Under the pieces are notes generated by a model. It made no database searches, had not been told where the DNA came from, and saw only the letters and a list, made by a program, of their open reading frames with translations. From Mycolicibacter sinensis (GTDB lineage Bacteria > Actinomycetota > Actinomycetes > Mycobacteriales > Mycobacteriaceae), in assembly GCF_001667945.1 (NCBI RefSeq), contig NZ_LZJK01000127.1:1-39198 (forward strand): a DNA stretch of 39,198 bases, read 5' to 3'. Shown one piece after another: positions 30,025-37,857 of this stretch (the stretch's first letter is position 1; every line of letters begins with the position of its first letter). The translations under genes were made by a program, and so were the position numbers.

Positions 30025-31464
30025 TCATCCCAGCACCGTGCGCATCAGCATCACGTCGTAGGCGTTCCACAGCGACAACGTGAAGTACACCTCCTTGCCC
30101 GTCGACCACGGGTGCATGTAGGGCGCGTAGATGCCGCCGGGAATCTGGCCGGTGGGGATCAGCGTCTGCTCGGCGCTCCACGGGCCCTGCGGCGTGGGGG
30201 CGAATCGGGCCACCACGTCGTTGCCGCCGTTGCCGTACAGCGCCAGATACTGCCGCAGGTAGGTGTTGTACTGCACCGACATCTCGCCCACCGGTCCGGG
30301 GATCACCGGGGTGGCCGCGGCCGGGTTGTTCGGCACCCAGGAGCCGCTCTCGCCGTTCCAGTACTGGTACTTGGTGACGTCGGGGATGGCGCGCTCGGGC
30401 ACTCGCGACAGGTACGCTGAGCCGCCGCGAGCGGCCGGGGTTCCGTAGGAGTACAGGTAGCCGTCACCGCCGCGCAAGAACGCGCCCTGCTGGAAGTTCT
30501 CGTTGCCGGGCACATAGCGTGCCCGGGGCACGTTCTCCGGCGCCGACGAGCGCACCGTCCCGGGATAGACCCCCCAGGTCTCGCCGTTGTCGCTGGACAC
30601 CGCGATCGCCGAGTAGTTGGTGGACCATTCACCGTCACGGCCCCACTGCTTGACCGACATGAAGTTCAGGTACTGATTCCCGCCGATTCCGATGCCGGCG
30701 GTGGGAATCATGCTCTCCTGGTGCGGGGCCAGTTGGACGGCGGGAAGGATCTGCTTGGAGAAGTTCGCTTGGCGCAGCGGCGAACCCGAGTATTTGTTGC
30801 CGATTCCTCCTGGGCCCACCGTGATTCCGTCGGCCAGGTTGTTGTCCGCGCTGCGGAACAGCACATTGTGCCGCCACTGGTGGCCCTGCATCCGGCAGTA
30901 GCCGAAGGTGTCGCCGAATGCGTAGAGCACCTGACGGTTGGCGGGATCGCCGTTATCCCAGGGGATTCCGAGGTCGGTGCCGGAGATGCCGAATCGCTGC
31001 AGGGTTTGGTTGGGGCTGTTGGGCCCGGTCACCCACTCCACCAGCGAGGTCTGCGATCCGGCGATCGCCCCAGCGGCGTCGGCGGTCGACAGCCCCGGAT
31101 CTGCGCCGGCGTTCGGAACGGGCTGCACCGGTTGAGCCGCATTCGGCACGGCCTGACCGGCCGGGTTGGGCACCGGTGGCACCACCGCCGCCTGCTGCTT
31201 GACCGTGCCGTTCGGGTTGATCAGCGCGGCGATCAGCGGGCCCAGCTTGGGCAGCGGCGCTTGATCGTTGGTGCCGCGGGGACGGCGCCCGGTCGGCAGC
31301 TGGCCCGCCGGCGTGCTCGGAGAACCGGGCGGTGGGTCGATATTGGCCTCGGGTGCATTGCAGGTCGCTGCCATCGCCGGCGAGGCGAACTCGGTGGCCA
31401 GAACCATCCCGAGCACGACCGCCGGCACCATCGCCGCCGAGACGATTCGACGCGTCGCCGACAT
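30025..31464 (-). CDS. Secreted DUF4185 protein, candidate endo-D-arabinanase (GH183-type)
   Basis: The 479-aa protein has a Sec signal peptide (residues 1-33, cleavage after SPAMA). A Pro/Gln/Asn-rich linker runs to about residue 135 (PPVPNPAGQAVPNAAQPVQP). The DUF4185 beta-propeller-like domain fills the rest, with the characteristic VLYAFGDTFGYC and later ENFQQGAFLRGGDGYLYSYG, VGEMSVQYNTYLRQYL and IYAPYMHPW. DUF4185 proteins of mycobacteria include endo-D-arabinanases that cut the arabinan of the cell wall (family GH183), so a wall-remodelling role is likely. Activity of this member is inferred. A GAAAGGTG ribosome-binding sequence precedes the ATG. Confidence 0.8.
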   Translation of the reverse strand: MSATRRIVSAAMVPAVVLGMVLATEFASPAMAATCNAPEANIDPPPGSPSTPAGQLPTGRRPRGTNDQAPLPKLGPLIAALINPNGTVKQQAAVVPPVPNPAGQAVPNAAQPVQPVPNAGADPGLSTADAAGAIAGSQTSLVEWVTGPNSPNQTLQRFGISGTDLGIPWDNGDPANRQVLYAFGDTFGYCRMQGHQWRHNVLFRSADNNLADGITVGPGGIGNKYSGSPLRQANFSKQILPAVQLAPHQESMIPTAGIGIGGNQYLNFMSVKQWGRDGEWSTNYSAIAVSSDNGETWGVYPGTVRSSAPENVPRARYVPGNENFQQGAFLRGGDGYLYSYGTPAARGGSAYLSRVPERAIPDVTKYQYWNGESGSWVPNNPAAATPVIPGPVGEMSVQYNTYLRQYLALYGNGGNDVVARFAPTPQGPWSAEQTLIPTGQIPGGIYAPYMHPWSTGKEVYFTLSLWNAYDVMLMRTVLG

Positions 31465-31508
31465 GTCACACCTTTCTCAGGACCCCTGCGGGCCCCTCGC
31501 CTGATGTG

Positions 31509-31537
31509 ACGATAGTGGCGGTTGAGGCGATTGTGAC
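31509..31537 (-). promoter_or_regulatory. Possible promoter of the DUF4185 gene
   Basis: On the minus strand GTCACA (31537-31532), a 17-bp spacer and TATCGT (31514-31509) resemble a promoter with a poor -35. The hexamer TGTGAC occurs twice on the plus strand (31505-31510 and 31532-31537), spaced 27 bp, which might be a direct-repeat binding site. The rest of the 141-bp gap to 31606 shows nothing else. Confidence 0.3.
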
Positions 31538-31605
31538 TATCGCATGATTGATAGCAACGCTTCCGTGACCGTGTCGCAACGGCTACCACGGGCAGCTAAT
31601 CGGCC

Positions 31606-32502
31606 TCAGCGGCGAAACTCGGCGACCACCTCGGCGGCGCGCCGCAGCTGGTCGCGATCGGAACTGGTTGGGATCAGGTGGATCTCGTCGGCGCCCACCG
31701 CTTGGAAGCTGCGCAGCACCTCGAGGAGCTCGTCCTCGTTGCCCGCCCAGCCGGTAGTCGGGGCGATCGCCTCGACGTACTCGGCGGGAATCCAGTTCAT
31801 GTAGCGCAGCAGATGTTCGCGCACCTGGTTGCGTGCGGCGTCGCGCTCACCCAGCGCGAACCAGAACGACGTCGCCAGATACGGCTTGCCGCGCCCGGCC
31901 TGCTGCCAGGCATCGCGGGCGACGTCGAACAGCTCATTCTGCTTGGCCACGTCGAGGTCCATCGTGATGCCGGCCAGACCTTCGGCCCAGGTCGCCGCGC
32001 TGCGCACGGTTTTCGGGCCGATGGAGCCGACCACCAGCGGCGGCCCGCCGGGTTGCGTCGGCGCCGGCCCGACCGGCAGCACCGACTCGGTGAGCTTCTC
32101 CCCCGCCCAGACGCGCTTCATCAGCGCGACCCGCTCGGCCATCTCCCGCATCGTCTGCGACGCCGGGTCAGCGCCCACGGCGCGATAGTCCTCATGGCGG
32201 CCACCCACGCCGATACCGACGGTGAGCCGCCCGCCACTGAGCAGATCCGCGGTGGCCAGCGCCTTGGCCAGCATCACCGGATCATGCAGTTGGGGAACGA
32301 TGACGGTGGTCACCAGCCGCACCCGCTCGGTCCAGGCCGACAGCGCGCCCAGCAGCGTCAGGCTGTCGGGGTTGGTGAAGGCGATCCGCTCGCCCCAGCT
32401 CAGCGACGAGAACGGTCCCTCGTCTATCGCGCGTGCCCAGTCCCGCAGCAGCGTTGCGTCCAGATCCGGCTCCATCACCGGCATGGTCATTCCGACCTGC
32501 AT
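31606..32502 (-). CDS. LLM-class F420-dependent oxidoreductase
   Basis: The 298-aa luciferase-like barrel protein has MQVGMTMPVMEPDL at strand 1, VRLVTTVIVPQLHDPVMLAK and the GGRLTVGIGVGGRHEDYRAVG glycine segment. It ends DQLRRAAEVVAEF. It is only distantly like the LLM protein at 29047. I chose the ATG at 32502, where the barrel begins; the open frame runs 21 codons further and would overlap the divergent VOC gene. The cofactor assignment rests on family knowledge in mycobacteria. Confidence 0.85.
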   Translation of the reverse strand: MQVGMTMPVMEPDLDATLLRDWARAIDEGPFSSLSWGERIAFTNPDSLTLLGALSAWTERVRLVTTVIVPQLHDPVMLAKALATADLLSGGRLTVGIGVGGRHEDYRAVGADPASQTMREMAERVALMKRVWAGEKLTESVLPVGPAPTQPGGPPLVVGSIGPKTVRSAATWAEGLAGITMDLDVAKQNELFDVARDAWQQAGRGKPYLATSFWFALGERDAARNQVREHLLRYMNWIPAEYVEAIAPTTGWAGNEDELLEVLRSFQAVGADEIHLIPTSSDRDQLRRAAEVVAEFRR

Positions 32503-32548
32503 GCCCGCGATTGTGGCACGGGCGCCGGGCACGACTGACACTGGGGGA

Positions 32549-32938
32549 ATGAGTATTTCCTTCAATCACACCATCGTCGCCGCCCACGACAAGCGGGCCT
32601 CCGCGGCGTTTCTGGCGGAGCTGTTCGGCCTACCCGAACCGCAGCCGTTCGGTCACTTCATGGTCGTCGGGCTCGACCACGACGCCAGTCTCGATTACGC
32701 CGACGTGCCGGCTACCGAGGAGATCCCGCCGCAGCACTACGCATTCCTGGTGTCCGACGACGACTTCGACGCCATCTATGCCAAGATCTCCGCCCGCGGC
32801 ATCGACCATTGGGCCGACCCGCGCGCCGAACGCCCCGGCGAGATCAATCACCGCGACGGCGGCCGCGGCGTATATTTCCGCGACCCCAGCGGTCATGCGA
32901 TGGAGATCCTCACCCGACCCTATGGGTCAGGTGCGTAG
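32549..32938 (+). CDS. VOC (glyoxalase/bleomycin-resistance) superfamily protein
   Basis: The 129-aa protein has two beta-alpha-beta-beta-beta units: FNHTIVAAHDKRASAAFLAE with FGHFMVVGLDH, then HYAFLVSDDDFDAIYAKISA with GVYFRDPSGHAMEILTRPYG. The first His, and the Glu of the final MEIL segment, are in the usual metal-ligand positions. The reaction is unknown. A GGGGGA ribosome-binding sequence precedes the ATG. It is divergent from the LLM gene (46 bp) and ends 3 bp from the stop of the convergent Rrf2 gene. Confidence 0.87.
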   Translation: MSISFNHTIVAAHDKRASAAFLAELFGLPEPQPFGHFMVVGLDHDASLDYADVPATEEIPPQHYAFLVSDDDFDAIYAKISARGIDHWADPRAERPGEINHRDGGRGVYFRDPSGHAMEILTRPYGSGA

Positions 32939-32941
32939 CGC

Positions 32942-33415
32942 TCAGCTGCCGTGGCCGCGCTGGCGTTCCTGGGTGCGGTAGGTGGCGGCGAACTCGGCGA
33001 CGTGCGCGGGCAGCTCACCTGAGGCCACATCGGCCAGGCTGGTCTGCTCGAGCACCGAGCGCATGCTGGCCCGCAGCGCCCGCCACACGTCGGTCAGTGC
33101 GGCGGTCGGTCCCGCATAGGGCAGATCGCCCATGCCGATGTCGCGGACGCTGGCCAGCGGCCCGTCGATGCAGCGCAGCACGTCGGCGACGCTGATCTCG
33201 GTGGCCGCGCGGGCCAGCTCGTAGCCGCCGTCACGGCCGCGCTGACTGCGCACCAGCCGGTCGGTGCGCAGATCCGACAGGATGTCGACCAGAAACTGCG
33301 CCGGGATGCCCTGAGCTGCGGCTATCTCGTCGGTCTTGACCAGGGTGCCGGCTTCGGCGGTGGCGAGCTGGACCATCGCCCGCACCGCATACTCCGCTTT
33401 GGCCGACATCCGCAC
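32942..33415 (-). CDS. Rrf2-family transcriptional regulator of the sulfate-activation operon
   Basis: The 157-aa protein begins [20 protein letters not shown], the Rrf2 winged-helix start, followed by the recognition region [20 protein letters not shown] and the wing [13 protein letters not shown]. It has only one Cys (VLRCIDGP) and so lacks the three-Cys cluster of Fe-S members such as IscR; it is more like CymR, a sulfur-metabolism repressor. It is 37 bp downstream of cysQ and matches Rv1287 in place. It is therefore likely to regulate cysD-cysNC-cysQ and itself. Start is GTG at 33415 or ATG at 33409. Confidence 0.88.
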   Translation of the reverse strand: MRMSAKAEYAVRAMVQLATAEAGTLVKTDEIAAAQGIPAQFLVDILSDLRTDRLVRSQRGRDGGYELARAATEISVADVLRCIDGPLASVRDIGMGDLPYAGPTAALTDVWRALRASMRSVLEQTSLADVASGELPAHVAEFAATYRTQERQRGHGS

Positions 33416-33452
33416 CCTGGGGATTCTGCCATCTCACCGATCTGCGGCGACA

Positions 33453-34181
33453 TCACCCGATTGCGGCGAGCACTGCTTGGGCATATTCCGGGCGACAGAC
33501 CACCAGGTCAGGAAGCAAAGGGTCCGGCCGGTTGTAGGCCAGCGGCGAGCCGTCGATGCGCGACGTGTGCAGGCCGGCGGCCCGGGCCACGGCCACCGGC
33601 GCGGCCGAGTCCCACTCGTACTGCCCACCGGCGTGCACGTAGACATCAGCGGTGCCCTGCACGACGGCGGCGACCTTGACCCCGGCCGAGCCCATCGGCA
33701 CCAGCACCCCGTCGAGGCGCTCCCGCACGGTTTCGGCGACCGCCGGCGGGCGGCTGCGGGACACCGCGATGCGGGGCGGGCCGGGATGTGCGGGCGGGGC
33801 GGCCACGGTCGGCGTGGCCAAGGTGATGCCGCGTGCCGGCAAGGCGATGGCGCCAGCGACCAGTTCTCCGGCGTGCCACAGCGCAACGTGCACGGCCCAG
33901 TCGTCGCGCTCCGGCTCGGAGAATTCCCGGGTGCCGTCCAGCGGGTCGACGATCCACACCCGCTCGGCGTGCAGCCGGACCGGGTTGTCGGCGCCCTCCT
34001 CCGACAGCACCGCGTCGTCCGGGCGCTCGGTGGCCAGCGCCGTCATCAGGTAGTCGTGAGAGCGCTTGTCGCCGGCGGCTTTCCGCTCGGCCTGTGGCGC
34101 GTCGGCCAGTTCCTCGCGGACGCTCAGCAGCAACCGGCCCGCGTCGGCGGCGAGCTGGGCGGCCAGCTGGTGGTCGTTCAT
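33453..34181 (-). CDS. cysQ: 3'(2'),5'-bisphosphate nucleotidase CysQ
   Basis: The 242-aa inositol-monophosphatase-fold enzyme hydrolyses PAP and PAPS, removing the by-product of sulfation and assimilation. The metal-binding motifs are clear: VLSEEGAD, WIVDPLDGTREF and the C-terminal GGQYEWDSAAPVAVARAAG. The ATG at 34181 overlaps the cysNC stop by 4 bp (ATGA); the open frame upstream lies in cysNC. In H37Rv the characterised cysQ (Rv2131c) is elsewhere, so its placement inside the cys operon here is notable. This is either a moved gene or a second copy. Confidence 0.93.
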   Translation of the reverse strand: MNDHQLAAQLAADAGRLLLSVREELADAPQAERKAAGDKRSHDYLMTALATERPDDAVLSEEGADNPVRLHAERVWIVDPLDGTREFSEPERDDWAVHVALWHAGELVAGAIALPARGITLATPTVAAPPAHPGPPRIAVSRSRPPAVAETVRERLDGVLVPMGSAGVKVAAVVQGTADVYVHAGGQYEWDSAAPVAVARAAGLHTSRIDGSPLAYNRPDPLLPDLVVCRPEYAQAVLAAIG

Positions 34182-36031
34182 TTCCGGGCGTCGATCGCGG
34201 CGATCACCTGGCGGGCCTGCGCATCGACGCTGTCCTGCGGGCTCAGCCGCACGTCCGGGTTGCGCGGCCGCTGGTACGGGCTGTCGATGCCGGTGAAGTG
34301 CGTGATCAGCCCGGCGCGGGCTTTTGCGTACAGTCCCTTGGGGTCTCGCTGCTCGCATTCCTCCAGCGGGGTGTCGCAGAACACCTCCACGAAATCGAAC
34401 CCGGCGTCGGTGTGCACCTGGCGGGCCAGCTGGCGATGTTCGATCAGCGGGCTGATCGCCGGTACCAGCACGATCTGGCCGGAATCGGCCAGCAGGGTCG
34501 CCACGTGCGCCAGCCGGCGCAGGTTCTCGGCGCGGTCGGCCATCGAGAACCCGAGGTCGGCGTTGAGGCCGTGCCGCAGGTTGTCGCCATCGAGAACGTA
34601 AGCCGGCGTACCTCTTTCGAGCAGCAGCTGCTCGACCCGCATCGCCACCGACGACTTACCGGCGCCGGACAGTCCGGTCAACCACACCGTGCGGCCCTTC
34701 GACAACCGGTCGGTGGCGGTGACCAGCGACTCGTGGCGCACCGTGTTCGGGCTGGCGGCGCGGCCCGACACATCGCGCAGCACCATGCCGGCCGCGACCG
34801 TGCCGTTGGTGGCCTGGTCGATGAGGATGAACGATCCGGTCGCATCGTTGCGGGTGAATTCGTCCAGCATCAGCGGCACCTGAGCGCGCAGCGACACCCG
34901 GCCGAGCTCGTTGAGCTGCAACGAATTCGCTTCCTTGTCCCGGTGCAAGGTGTTGACGTCGAGGCGGTAGTCCAGCGCCATCACCTTCACCCGGGTGGTG
35001 CGGGTGGTGTGTTTGATGATGTAGTCGTTGCCCGGCCGCAGCGTCGCCCCGTCTGCCATCCAGCACACCGTGGCGTCGAAGTCCTGGGCGATGCGGGGCT
35101 GGTTGTTGGTGCGGGCGATCATGTCGCCGCGGGAGATGTCGATGTCGTCATCGAGACTGACCGACACCGCCATCGGCGGGAACGCTTCGTCCACGGCGCC
35201 ATTGGGGCCTTCGATCGCCGCGATCCGGGTCGGCTTGCCTGACGGCAGCACCACCACGTCGTCTCCGGGACGCAGCACCCCGCTGGCCACCGTGCCGGCG
35301 TAGCTGCGGTGGTCGGCGTGTTCGTGGGTCTGGGGACGGATCACGTACTGCACCGGGAAACGCACGTCCACCAGGTTGCGGTCACCGGCGATGTAGACGT
35401 CTTCCAGGTGCGACAGCAGCGCCGGGCCGTCGTAGTAGGGGGTTTTGTCGGACTTGGTCACTACATTGTCGCCGAGCAGCGCCGAGATCGGGATGGTCGT
35501 CACGTCGTGCACGTCCAGGCGGGTGGCGAACGAGTGGAAGTCGTCGCGGATCGCCTCGAATTGCTCGGCGTCCCAGTCGATCAGGTCCATCTTGTTGACC
35601 GCGAGCACAATGTGGCGGATGCCCAGCAGCGACGCCAGGAAGGTGTGCCGGCGGGACTGCTCCTGCAGGCCGTGCCGCGCATCGACCAGCACGATCGCCA
35701 GCTGGGCGGTCGAAGCGCCGGTCACCATGTTGCGGGTGTACTGGATGTGCCCGGGCGTGTCGGCGATGATGAATTTCCGCTTGGGCGTGGCGAAGTAGCG
35801 GTAGGCGACATCGATAGTGATGCCCTGCTCACGCTCGGCGCGCAGCCCGTCGGTGACCAGCGCCAGGTCGGTGTAGTCATGACCGCGCTCCCGCGAGGTC
35901 CGCTCCACCGAGGCCAGCTGGTCCTCCATGACGGCCTTGGAGTCGAACAGCAGCCGCCCGATCAGCGTCGATTTGCCGTCGTCGACCGAACCGGCCGTGG
36001 CGATACGAAGCAGCGTGGTTGCCGCACTCAT
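34178..36031 (-). CDS. cysN: Bifunctional sulfate adenylyltransferase subunit 1 / APS kinase
   Basis: The 617-aa fusion has an N-terminal EF-Tu-like GTPase with P-loop GSVDDGKST (14-22), DTPGHIQYTRNM, NKMDLIDW and beta-barrel domains. Its C-terminal APS kinase domain begins with P-loop GLSGAGKSS (from 453) and contains LDGDNLRHGLNADLGFS. With CysD it makes APS from sulfate and ATP, driven by GTP hydrolysis; the kinase domain then makes PAPS. Length matches Rv1286 (CysNC). The start overlaps the cysD stop by one base (TGATG), and the stop overlaps cysQ. Confidence 0.97.
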   Translation of the reverse strand: MSAATTLLRIATAGSVDDGKSTLIGRLLFDSKAVMEDQLASVERTSRERGHDYTDLALVTDGLRAEREQGITIDVAYRYFATPKRKFIIADTPGHIQYTRNMVTGASTAQLAIVLVDARHGLQEQSRRHTFLASLLGIRHIVLAVNKMDLIDWDAEQFEAIRDDFHSFATRLDVHDVTTIPISALLGDNVVTKSDKTPYYDGPALLSHLEDVYIAGDRNLVDVRFPVQYVIRPQTHEHADHRSYAGTVASGVLRPGDDVVVLPSGKPTRIAAIEGPNGAVDEAFPPMAVSVSLDDDIDISRGDMIARTNNQPRIAQDFDATVCWMADGATLRPGNDYIIKHTTRTTRVKVMALDYRLDVNTLHRDKEANSLQLNELGRVSLRAQVPLMLDEFTRNDATGSFILIDQATNGTVAAGMVLRDVSGRAASPNTVRHESLVTATDRLSKGRTVWLTGLSGAGKSSVAMRVEQLLLERGTPAYVLDGDNLRHGLNADLGFSMADRAENLRRLAHVATLLADSGQIVLVPAISPLIEHRQLARQVHTDAGFDFVEVFCDTPLEECEQRDPKGLYAKARAGLITHFTGIDSPYQRPRNPDVRLSPQDSVDAQARQVIAAIDARK

Positions 36032-36969
36032 CAGAAATACCCCTGCCTCTTGCGGTCTTCCATGCCTGCTTCGGAGATCCGGTCATCAGCGCGGGTCGCG
36101 CCGCGCTCGGTCAGCCGCGACACCGCGGTCTCAGCGATCACCTCGTCGACGGACGCCGCCGTCGACTCCACACAACCGGTGCAGGTGACGTCGCCGACGG
36201 TGCGGAAGCGCACCGAGGTCTCGAACACCTCCTCGCCGTCGCCGGGCCGCAGGAATTCGTGGTCGGCCAGCAGCATGCCGTCGCGCCGGAAGACTTTGCG
36301 CTGGTGCGCGAAATAGATTGAGGGCAAGGTGATTTCCTCGGCACCGATGTAGGACCAGATGTCGAATTCGGTCCAGTTCGACAGCGGGAAGACCCGGATG
36401 TGCTCACCGGCGCGGTGCCGGCCGTTGTAGAGGTTCCACAGCTCGGGGCGCTGGGCCTTGGGGTCCCACTGGCCGAACTCGTCGCGGAAGCTGAACACCC
36501 GCTCCTTGGCGCGCGCCTTCTCCTCGTCGCGCCGGGCGCCGCCGAACGCCGCGTCGAACTTGTTCTCGGCGATCGCCCGCAGCAAGGTGACGGTCTGCAG
36601 CGGGTTGCGCGACGGCCCGTCGTCGATCACCCGACCGGCGTCAATGTCGTCTTGCACACTGGCCACCACCAGTCGCACCCCGGTCTTCTCGACCAGTTCG
36701 TCACGTGCGGCGATGACCTCTTCGAAGTTGTGGCCGGTGTCGACATGCATCACCGGGAACGGCAGCCGGCCCGGCGCGAACGCCTTGACCGCCAGGTGCA
36801 GCATGACGATGGAGTCCTTGCCGCCGGAGAACAGCAGCACTGGCCGCTCGAACTCCGCGGCCACCTCTCGGATGATGTGGATGGCCTCGGCTTCCAGGGT
36901 GCGCAGATGCGTCAGTTGATAGTGCCCGGCCGTGGTCGGCGCCGTGGGCGCGGTGATGTTGCTGGTCAT
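36031..36969 (-). CDS. cysD: Sulfate adenylyltransferase subunit 2
   Basis: The 312-aa ATP pyrophosphatase subunit carries the PP-loop SGGKDS at 48-53, followed by MHVDTGHNFEEVI and the conserved FPLSNWTEFDIWSYI. It adenylates sulfate in complex with CysN. The C-terminus RISEAGMEDRKRQGYF is typical. It is the first gene of the cysD-cysNC-cysQ-Rrf2 operon. Upstream are a strong TTGACA promoter and repeated ATAACC motifs, so expression is probably tightly controlled by sulfur supply. Confidence 0.97.
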   Translation of the reverse strand: MTSNITAPTAPTTAGHYQLTHLRTLEAEAIHIIREVAAEFERPVLLFSGGKDSIVMLHLAVKAFAPGRLPFPVMHVDTGHNFEEVIAARDELVEKTGVRLVVASVQDDIDAGRVIDDGPSRNPLQTVTLLRAIAENKFDAAFGGARRDEEKARAKERVFSFRDEFGQWDPKAQRPELWNLYNGRHRAGEHIRVFPLSNWTEFDIWSYIGAEEITLPSIYFAHQRKVFRRDGMLLADHEFLRPGDGEEVFETSVRFRTVGDVTCTGCVESTAASVDEVIAETAVSRLTERGATRADDRISEAGMEDRKRQGYF

Positions 36970-36993
36970 AACTTCCTCGGACAGTTTCCCGAT

Positions 36994-37017
36994 AATCTTG
37001 GTGAGATTTACCAGATT
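36994..37017 (-). promoter_or_regulatory. Hairpin in the cysD 5' leader
   Basis: On the minus strand AATCTGGT pairs with ACC-A-AGATT across a 7-nt loop (eight pairs with one bulged A), about 25 nt before the cysD start codon. It is in the leader predicted from the promoter at 37065. Its role is unknown; it may simply stabilise the message. Confidence 0.35.
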
Positions 37018-37020
37018 TAT

Positions 37021-37065
37021 TGGTTATAAGCGGTTATGTAACCAGGCGGACCGGGCGGCTGTCAA
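37021..37065 (-). promoter_or_regulatory. cysD promoter with overlapping repeated operator half-sites
   Basis: On the minus strand a perfect -35 TTGACA lies at 37065-37060. About 17-19 bp on, the -10 region falls inside a 24-bp element (37044-37021) with ends TGGTTA and TAACCA and an internal ATAACC. Two ATAACC copies thus lie 10 bp apart in direct orientation, with one inverted GGTTA arm. This is the layout of an operator covering the -10. The Rrf2 protein of the same operon is the obvious candidate ligand. The upstream 98 bp to 37163 are GC-rich with short hairpins, possibly the carbonic anhydrase terminator. Confidence 0.6.
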
Positions 37066-37163
37066 CGTGATCCCGCGCTCGCCCCAGGGCGCGCAGTTGT
37101 ACGTGATTTTCGGCGTGTCGCCGTGCAAACCCGCGCCCTCGCCGCAAGGAGGGCGGGGAGGAG

Positions 37164-37655
37164 CTACAGGGTGACTTCCCCGAGCTTGCCGGTGGCGACG
37201 TCGAAGACGAACCCGCGCAGTGAGGTGGTTTGGGTGATGAACGGGCTGGCTTGGACCCTCCGCAACGAGTGGCGGACGTCTTCCTCGGCATCGGGGAAGG
37301 CCTCGGCGGCCCACGGCGGCCGCAGCCCGGTCTCCTCCAGGACGGCGCGCTTGAACTCGTCGTCGGTGAAGGTGAGCATCCCGCAGTCACTGTGGTGGAT
37401 CAGGATGATCTCCCGGGTTCCCAGCAGCCGTTGGCTGATCGCCAAGGAACGGATCGCGTCGTCGGTGATCACCCCGCCGGCGTTGCGGATGCAGTGCGCT
37501 TCGCCCTCGTGGATGCCCAACGCGCGATGGACGTCGAGCCGGGCGTCCATACAGGCGACGATTGCGACGTGCTTGCTCGGTGGCATCGGCAGTGGGCCCT
37601 TGAAGGTCTTCGCATACTCGGCGTTGTTGGCCAGGTAATCGTCGGTAACGGTCAC
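37164..37655 (-). CDS. canA: Beta-class carbonic anhydrase
   Basis: The 163-aa enzyme interconverts CO2 and bicarbonate. Zinc ligands are C35 (ACMDAR), H88 and C91 (HHSDCGM), with the D37-R39 pair, as in Rv1284. The GTG at 37655 is chosen because GGAG lies 6 bp upstream and because it gives exactly the Rv1284 length; an in-frame ATG at 37667 has no ribosome-binding site. It is upstream of cysD in the same direction with a 194-bp gap, an arrangement conserved in mycobacteria. The symbol follows Rv1284 usage and is less certain than the function. Confidence 0.93.
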   Translation of the reverse strand: MTVTDDYLANNAEYAKTFKGPLPMPPSKHVAIVACMDARLDVHRALGIHEGEAHCIRNAGGVITDDAIRSLAISQRLLGTREIILIHHSDCGMLTFTDDEFKRAVLEETGLRPPWAAEAFPDAEEDVRHSLRRVQASPFITQTTSLRGFVFDVATGKLGEVTL

Positions 37656-37857
37656 AGGCGTCTCCATCTGTCGCAGTGCGCAGGCAGATCCTAGTGAAGA
37701 AGCAACCGGAATCCACGGTTAAAAATCATTCGGATCAAAGGGCTGCGGCAGTGCCTGAATCCGGAGATTTCCTCGGCGTGTCGACCGGGGACGCGCACTC
37801 TCAGCCGGCAGGCCTTTACCCTGTGCTGATGCCGCACGTCTGCGAGGCCGCGCCGTG

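Noticed and set aside
36970..37163. Known riboswitch class upstream of cysD
   Set aside because: The leader predicted from the TTGACA promoter is only about 60 nt and the hairpin does not match any riboswitch class I can recognise.
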